Under the pieces are notes generated by a model that had not been told where the DNA came from, ran no database searches, and saw only the letters and a list, made by a program, of their open reading frames with translations. A stretch of DNA of 21,402 bases from JBPESN01 sp051710625 (GTDB taxonomy: Bacteria > Pseudomonadota > Gammaproteobacteria > Enterobacterales > Enterobacteriaceae), in contig NZ_JBPESN010000040.1 of the NCBI RefSeq assembly GCF_051710625.1, positions 1 to 21,402 of the forward strand, written 5' to 3'. Positions 16,300 to 21,402 of this stretch are shown here, piece after piece; within the stretch, counting starts at the first letter, position 1, and every line of letters begins with the position of its first letter. The position numbers and the translations under genes were made by a program.

Positions 16300-17745
16300 C
16301 CCCCTCTGTTACCCGCCGTACCGGCGCCATCGCGCTGGCGGCGGTCGGGTTAATGGCGGCATTGGCCGCCGGTTACGCGCTGCATCCTGCCGCACCGGAG
16401 CAAGGCCGCCACTGCGCAAGAGGCAACACGTGACGGCAATCGTAAAGTGCTGTACTGGTACGATCCCATGGTGCCCGGTCAACGCTTCGACCAACCCTGC
16501 AAATCGCCCTTTATGGACATGCCGCTGACGCCCCGCTATGCCGACGAGACACCAGACCAAGGCGGCATCACCATTGGCGCCCGCCAGCAGCGAAACCTGG
16601 AAGTGGCCGTGGCCGTGGTGCAGCAAAGCACGTTGTCGCAGGACCTGGACGCCTTCGGTACCGTCAATATCGATGAGCGCAGCTTACGTATCATCCCGGC
16701 ACGCGCCGGCGGACTGGTGGATAAATTGTACGTGCGCGCCGAACAGCAGCGCGTGACACAGAATCAGCCGCTGGCGCAATTGTGGATCCCCGAATGGAGC
16801 GCCGTACAGCAGGAATATTTGGCGATAAGGCAGTTGGGAGAAGGTCAATTAATGGCCGCGGCGCACCAGAAACTGCAATTACTGTTAATGCCGGAAGACG
16901 TCGTCCGCGCGGTTGAGCGCAGCGGACAACCTCAGACCCGCCTCACGCTGCGCGCGCCGGCCAGCGGCTTCATCAACAAATTGTCGGTTCGCGAAGGCAG
17001 CCAGGTCACCGCCGCGCAGCTGATGTTTGAGCTGGCGTCTTTGGATCCGCTGTAAGCTGGTGGCCGATTTTCCGCAGGCGCAGGCCAGCGCCGTCGCAAC
17101 GGGCGATGAAATTATCGCTACCAGCGCGCGCTGGCCGGGCAGGCGTCTTCACGGACGCGTCGAGGAGTTGTTGCCGCTCGTGGAGAACAGCACCGGTACC
17201 TACCGGGCATGCATCGCCATCGATAATCATGACGCTCGCCTGCAGCCGGGTATGTACATGCGGGTACAGCGGGCTTGACGGCCGCGGTCAGGGGAAAATC
17301 GTGCTGACGATTCCGCAGGACGCGCTGGTGCAAACCGGCAGCGGTAATACCGTGCTGCTGGTCGAGGGTAACGGTTATTTCCAGTCGGTCGAGGTCACCG
17401 CCGGGCGCACTTTGGGCGAATCAGGTGGAAATCATCAATGGACTGCACGCCGGCGATAAGGTAGTCACCGCCGGGCAATTCCTTATTGACTCCGAAGCCA
17501 GTCTGCGTGGCGCTTTACCGCAGTTGGCAGGCCGGACGGCCACCAATGACGGCGCGGCGGCGCCTGCAGAGTCCTCCGGCGACGACGGGCACGATGGCAT
17601 AACCACGCCACAGCAGGCAGACCACCAGGCCGGTAGCCACACACGGCGACGCCGCAAATCTACCGCGGGGAGGGCGCCCTGAAAGCGCAGCACGGTCAAC
17701 GGGTTACCCTCGCCCACGGTGCCATCGCGACGATGCCGGCGGAAG
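16296..17745 (+). pseudogene. cusB: Copper/silver efflux adaptor CusB with C-terminal CusF-like domain, broken
   Basis: The periplasmic adaptor linking the inner-membrane pump to the outer channel. Start ATG 16296 (MTPSVTRRTGAIALAAVGLM, a membrane anchor or signal). A shift near 16410 leads to KVLYWYDPMVPGQRFD, CKSPFMDMPLTPRYADE, which is the CusB metal-binding N-terminal region. Then RSLRIIPARAGGLVDKLYV, LRAPASGFINKLSVREG and ELASLDPL, ended by TAA at 17053-17055 where two bases are missing. Further frames: VADFPQAQASAVATGDE, LQPGMYMRV (shift near 17275), IVLTIPQDALVQTGSGNTVLLVEG (shift near 17420), INGLHAGDKVVTAGQFLIDSEA. After about 17655 another frame gives YRGEGALKAQHGQRVTLAHGAIA, the beginning of a CusF-like domain such as that at the end of SilB. 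It stops short of the W-x-x-M-T-M site, where a deletion joins it to cusA. Confidence 0.88.
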
Positions 17746-18946
17746 CCCCGTGCCGGCCTGATGCCACGGGCGTCGGCTGAGTTTATGAATACGTGCTGGT
17801 AGATCGCAGCGGCCGGCATAATCTGGCGGAGCGGCGCGCATTACAAGATTGGGTAATAAAATTCGAGCTGAAAACCGTGCCCAACGTGGCGGAAATCCGC
17901 CGCAGTCTGCCGCCGGGCGTCGAAATTGTGCCGGTCTATGACCGCGCCCACCTGATTGAGCAAACGATTGACTCTTTGTCACATAAACTGCTGGAAGAGT
18001 TTATTGTCGTGGCGCCTGGTGTGCAGCCTGTTCCACTTCCGCGCGGCGCTGGTAGCGATAATTACGCTCCCGCTAGGCATACTTGGTGCATTCATCGTCA
18101 TGCGCTATCAGGGGATCAACGCCAATGTCATGTCGCTCGGCGGTATTGCCATTGCCATCGGTGCCATGGGCGAGCCGCCATCGTGATAATGGAGAATATC
18201 CATAAGGTGCTGAAGCAATGGCGCCATAACCATCCCAGTAAGACGCCATCAAACGAGGACTATTGGCAGATCTCCGCCCGCGCCGCTACGGAAGTGGGTC
18301 CGGCGTTGTTCTGTAGCCTGCTTCTCATCACGTTATCATTCATACCGGTTTTCTCGCTGGAGGTACAAAAGGGCCGGATGTTCAGCCCGCTGGCGTTCAC
18401 CAAAACCTACTCCATGGCGATCGCCGCGGGGCCCGGCATTACGCTGGTATCGATACTGATGGGGTATTTTATCCGCGGCCGCATTCCCGACGAAAGCGCC
18501 AATCCGTTCAACCGCTGGCTGATAGCACTTTATCGCCTCGTGCTCAACCTGGCGCTGGCCTGGCCCTGGGCTACGCTCAGCCTGTCGCTAACTCTGCTGG
18601 TCATTACCCTACCCTCTTTCCGCTCAGCCGGCTCGGCAGCGAGTTCATGCCACCGCTGGACGAAGGGGCTCTGCTGTATATGCCCTCGACCCTGCCCGGC
18701 ATCTTGGCACGCGAAGTCGCGCGACTGCTACAGCAAGCCAACCGGCTTATCAAAACCGTGCTGGAAGTGGAAACGGTGTTCGGCAAAGCGGGGCGGGCCG
18801 ACACCGCCACCGATCCGGCGCCGCTGACCATGCTGGAAACGACGATCCATTTCAAACCCAAAGATCAGTGGCGCCCGGAAATGACCATGGAAAAACTGGT
18901 GCGCGAGTTGGATAACACCGTCTCACTGCCCGGCATTACCTGTGGC
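17746..18946 (+). pseudogene. cusA: Copper/silver efflux RND pump CusA, deleted and truncated
   Basis: The inner-membrane proton-driven pump of heavy-metal RND type. About 120 N-terminal codons are missing; text starts PDATGVG, then TGA (17778-17780) where CusA has Trp, then YEYVLVDRSGRHNLAERRALQDW, FELKTVPNVAE. An in-frame deletion of about 150 codons joins this to SLPPGVEIVPVYDRAHLIEQ. Frameshifts near 18013 and 18170 split the membrane region; LGGIAIAIGAM has lost the next residues, including the position of the acidic proton-relay residue in GAMVDAAIV. Later parts: VGPALFCSLLLITLSFIPVF, LAFTKTYSMA, FIRGRIPDESANPFNRW, then after another shift LGSEFMPPLDEGALLYMPSTLPG, VFGKAGRADTATDPAPL, LDNTVSLPGIT. 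Homology ends near 18946; the second half of the protein is absent because of the mobile DNA that follows. Confidence 0.93.
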
Positions 18947-18996
18947 GATGCAAAATATTCTGGACTAATTTGCAGACAATTTTGGACTCCCTTAAA
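18947..18996. other. Unidentified 50-base strip between cusA and the IS element
   Basis: Neither cusA nor part of the IS3-family element. AT-rich, with TGGACT occurring twice (18961-18966 and 18983-18988). It may be the outer end of another mobile element inserted in cusA. Confidence 0.45.
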
Positions 18997-19010
18997 TGTA
19001 GTGGCCAACT

Positions 19011-19898
19011 AAAACTGGCCACCACGTTAGCGTTTTTCCAGTATCTATATTTCTGATTCCTTTGGTGGCAACCCACCGTTATATTCATGCGGCCTGAGTG
19101 CGCTGTAATATCCCACGATATAGTCGGTAATTTCATGAGCTGCTTCGCTGAAGCTGTTGTAGCCCGTTACCGGTATCCACTCGTTTTTCAGACTTCTGAA
19201 GAAGCGCTCCATCGGACTGTTATCCCAACAGTTCCCCCGCCGACTCATGCTTTGTTTGATCCGCTAACGCCACAGCAACTGTCGGAACTGCTTGCTCGTA
19301 TAGAGTGGCTACCCTGATCGCTGTGGAACATTACTCCGGCTGGTTTACCACGCGTTTCCCATGCCATTTCCAGTGCTTGGGGAGAACGACATAGCCCAGC
19401 CCACCGGTTTCCTCGCGAACAGATCAAGAACAACCGCAAGGTATGCCCAGCGTTTCTCGGTCCAGATATACGTCACATCGCCGCACCATACCTGGTTTGG
19501 CTCCGTTACAGTGAACTGGCGCTCAAGATAATTCGGGATCGCAACATGCTCCTGACCGCCACGCTTATACCTGTGCGTCTGCTGCTGACAACTGACCAGC
19601 CCCAGCTCTTTCATGAGCCTGCCTGCGAGCCAGCGCCCCATCCGGAAGCCTCTCTGGGTTGCCATGGTGGCGATACTTCTCGCGCCAGCTGCACCATGGC
19701 TGATACTGTGCAGTTCATGGACCTGACTGCGCAATACCGTTCGCCTGCCGTCTGGCCTGTCAGGACGACTTTTCCAGTATTTGTAACTGGTGCGATGAAC
19801 CCTGAACACGTAGCAGAGTGTGGCCACAGGATAATGCGCTCTGAGTTTCCTGATTAACGAGAACTGTTCAGGGAGTCTGACATCAAGAGCGCTGTAGC
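19011..19898 (-). pseudogene. IS3-family transposase OrfB, broken
   Basis: The DDE catalytic subunit. From the frameshift site it reads HYPVATLCYVFRVHRTSYKYW, RSIATMATQRGFRMGRWLAGRLMKELGL, PNQVWCGDVTYIWTEKRW (first Asp), LDLFARKPVGWAMSFSP. A deletion with shift near 19380 moves to ALEMAWETRGKPAGVMFHSDQGSH (second Asp), and a second shift near 19265 to MSRRGNCWDNSPMERFFRSLKNEW (Glu), ITDYIVGYYSALRPHEYNGGLPP. A last shift near 19045 separates RYWKNANVVASFS, the C-terminus. All three catalytic residues can be read, but in three frames, so this copy cannot move by itself. Confidence 0.92.
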
Positions 19899-20192
19899 CT
19901 TTTTTAATATTTCGTTTTCCATTTCAATGCGTTGTACCTTCTTCTTGAGCTCACGTATTTCGATTTGTTCCGGGGTTATGGGAGAGGCTTTTGGCGTTTT
20001 CCTCTGTCGCTCATCACGCAGTTGTTTTACCCATTTCGTTATCGTAGAAAAGCCGACGTCCATGGCTTTTGCTGCTTGCGCGGCGGTGTAATTTTGGTCG
20101 ACAAGCAGTTGAGCGGATTCGCGTTTGAATTCAGGACTAAAATTTTTTCTTTTCATTGGTGCACCCGTGTTGTTCTGAGGTGAGCATATCAC
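19854..20192 (-). CDS. IS3-family OrfA (helix-turn-helix)
   Basis: 112 residues, intact. MKRKNFSPEFKRESAQLLVDQNYTAAQAAKAMDVGFSTITKWVKQL is the transposase 8 helix-turn-helix that binds the element ends, followed by a leucine-zipper segment (EIRELKKKVQRIEMENEILKKATALL). The ATG at 20192 is 36 bases inside the right terminal repeat region. OrfA alone acts as a regulator in relatives; the active transposase is the OrfAB fusion, which cannot be made here because orfB is broken. Confidence 0.93.
   Translation of the reverse strand: MICSPQNNTGAPMKRKNFSPEFKRESAQLLVDQNYTAAQAAKAMDVGFSTITKWVKQLRDERQRKTPKASPITPEQIEIRELKKKVQRIEMENEILKKATALLMSDSLNSSR
19899..19905 (-). promoter_or_regulatory. A6G slippery heptamer for -1 frameshifting, orfA to orfB
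   Basis: On the minus strand the orfA frame reads ..TTA AAA AAG.., giving A-AAA-AAG, the standard IS3-family slip site. A -1 shift leads to KKGYSALDVRLPEQFSLIRKLRAHYPV, joining orfB without a stop. Confidence 0.85.
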
Positions 20193-20228
20193 CTCTGTTC
20201 AGGTGGTTAAATTCAGTGGGCTACTACA

Positions 20229-20751
20229 CTTTTTCGGGATTTTTCAAGTAATAGAGCACACACAGCGACGCATCCAGCTGCCAGACATGATTGGGATGGT
20301 CGGTTTTTAACTGGATGCACGGGGCTGGTGCCCGTAACTGGTTGGGGTGCAGGCGATACTGGTACAGTGCCCGATTGATGGCATCGACCGACAAGGGGAA
20401 CCACTCGCCGGTCTCATTATCAACATGCCCGGCATTAATCAGGTTATTGGCCCGTAGGTCGTTAACCGTCTTTTCCAGACTGTAGAGACGCTTGCTGTTA
20501 TTGCGTTTTGATTTCGTGATGACACCGGATATTAACAGAGCTTCGTCACGCGTCAGGGCACTGGTACCATAATCCACCCGCTGCTTACGCGGCGGTTTAG
20601 CGCTTACCTGTTTGATTTTTCGCAGCAGCGTGGCTTTGGAAATGCCAAGTGCCTGGCAACCTGTCTGATAAACTGCGTCTTTACCGCCATGCCGGGCTTT
20701 CTCGGCCGCCTGGGCAATCGCTAACAGGCGTTTGGTCAGGATGGCGTTCAT
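20229..20751 (-). pseudogene. Mu-like (rve-type) transposase, N-terminal part, cut by the IS
   Basis: Start ATG 20751 is supported by a strong ribosome site (AGGAGG, plus-strand 20757-20762). MNAILTKRLLAIAQAAEKARHGGKDAVYQTGCQALGISKATLLRKIKQV is a DNA-binding helix-turn-helix; further on come TSALTRDEALLISGVITKSKRNNSKRLYSLEKTVNDLRANNLI and LSVDAINRALYQYRLHPNQL. The integrase core begins at HPNHVWQLDASLCVLYYL, whose Asp is the first catalytic residue, and the gene is cut after LKNPEK at the IS boundary. The remaining two-thirds is not on the other side of the IS. Best guess: a BcepMu/Mu-like prophage transposase; the family is inferred from the architecture. Confidence 0.75.
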
Positions 20752-21391
20752 AACCGCCTCCTCGCCGTTATCTTCCCCAGTACCACGCAAGTGCTCTGGT
20801 AATTGAAAATCGGCGTCTTCGGCATCATTGTCGTCTTTTACCCAGTCAGGTACAGTCTCTGACACCGCGTGGTGGGGTAAGGCAAAACTGCTACGTAACA
20901 CATTAATTTCAAATTCAATGTCATTAAGCAAGCTCGCTAAATAGTCGGTGTGGGACGTGATATCGCCACTGTGGCTGCTCAGTTTTTCCAGTTCTTCCCG
21001 AAAGCGCCTCATTAACATGGCTTTAACATCAAAGCCCACCAGGCTAGTTTTTTCGCGTAACTGGCGTATGCCTTCTTCCCCTAATGGGCGATGCTGAGTA
21101 AGCAGGCGGTTTTCAGTCAGTACATTGATTTTTTGGTTTTTTTTCGTTGCCTAGACGGCGGCTGGTTTCCAGGCTGTCACGGGTTTCGCGCAGTTTTGCC
21201 TTTAGTTCACGCACGGACATGCGATCAACTTCATCCAGCGTCAGACCCGTGATAGTGCTGCTTTCGGCTAATGCAGCAAGATCTTCATTATCTTCAGTCA
21301 TCAACTCAAAGAGTTTTGTTTTGCTTAAAGTTGCCAGCACTGGCAGTTTTGATTGCAAAGTTGCAGATAGATATTTAATTGAGATCTGCAT
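20752..21391 (-). pseudogene. Hypothetical coiled-coil protein upstream of the Mu-like transposase, frameshifted
   Basis: I cannot name this protein. From ATG 21391 it reads MQISIKYLSATLQSKLPVLA, LTLDEVDRMSVRELKAKLRETRDSLETSRRLGNEK, a long charged helix likely to form a coiled coil. At a run of eight A (plus-strand T8, 21137-21144) the frame goes to GNEKKPKNQCTD and stops at 21113; with seven A it would continue KNQKINVLTENRLLTQHRPLGEEGIRQLREKTSLVGFDVKAMLMRRF and on through LPEHLRGTGEDNGEEAV into the transposase without a stop. Such genes are found beside transposase genes of Mu-like phages, from memory. A start further upstream, outside the window, cannot be excluded. Confidence 0.6.
20757..20762 (-). 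promoter_or_regulatory. Ribosome binding site that fixes the Mu-like transposase start
   Basis: AGGAGG on the minus strand, five bases before ATG 20751. It argues that the transposase starts here, although the reading frame is open further upstream to 21039. Confidence 0.8.
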
Positions 21392-21402
21392 TATTCTTGC
21401 AG

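Larger units (their letters stand above)
18997..20228 (-). mobile_element. IS3-family insertion sequence, degraded
   Basis: 1232 bases bounded by imperfect terminal inverted repeats: reading inward, TGTAGTGGCCAACTAAAA from 18997 and TGTAGTAGCCCACTGAAT from 20228, about 20 of the first 27 positions matching. Inside are orfA and a broken orfB with a DDE integrase core, read on the minus strand with a programmed -1 frameshift site between. The orfA protein resembles that of IS1222-like members, from memory. No target duplication is visible: the left flank ends CTTAAA and the right flank begins CTTTTT. Confidence 0.93.

Noticed and set aside
18997..20228. Target site duplication of the IS
   Set aside because: Flanks TAAA and CTTT do not match in 3, 4 or 5 bases under the chosen ends, so none is claimed.

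Overview
The window looks like part of the chromosome of a Sodalis-type insect symbiont (Enterobacterales) in an early to middle stage of genome decay. This is inferred from three things. Protein resemblance and gene order follow E. coli (valS, yjgM, rraB, argI, tabA, pyrL-pyrB-pyrI, ridA, nrdD, nrdG). The DNA is GC-rich. Most long genes carry several frameshifts, stop codons or deletions yet remain easy to recognise, with insertion elements nearby. Comparisons with E. coli proteins are from memory, not from a search.

Layout. 1-2407: valS, heavily broken and entering the window mid-gene. 2595-3098: a broken yjgM acetyltransferase. 3186-3626 (minus): intact rraB. 3727-4814: broken argI behind a well-kept pair of ARG boxes. 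4990-5394 (minus): tabA with an internal in-frame deletion. 5525-5697: the pyrBI promoter, leader peptide and attenuator, all well preserved. 5740-6590: broken pyrB. 6833-7297: pyrI, spoiled only by an amber codon at position 8. 7339-7725: intact ridA. 7818-8317: an AraC-family remnant and sequence without genes. 8319-10509: a broken type II restriction-modification pair, sitting where E. coli has mgtA and treRBC. 10510-11147: intergenic DNA with a long hairpin and a tandem NrdR-box operator. 11148-13836: broken nrdD and nrdG. 14215-18946: a copper/silver efflux locus (small Cys/His-rich protein, cusF, a TolC-type channel gene, cusB with a CusF-like tail, cusA), only the first gene of which is intact. 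18997-20228: an IS3-family element. 20229-21391 (minus): the front part of a Mu-like transposase and the gene before it.

Taken together, the losses point to dependence on the host. Both enzymes that consume carbamoyl phosphate (argI for arginine, pyrB for pyrimidines) are dead, the anaerobic ribonucleotide reductase and its activase are dead, copper/silver export is dead, and the restriction system is dead. The regulatory DNA in front of argI, pyrBI and nrdDG has lasted better than the coding sequence behind it. The hardest observation to explain is the decay of valS, which a cell needs unless it has another functional copy. Intact genes are the short ones: rraB, ridA, the Cys/His-rich ORF and IS orfA.
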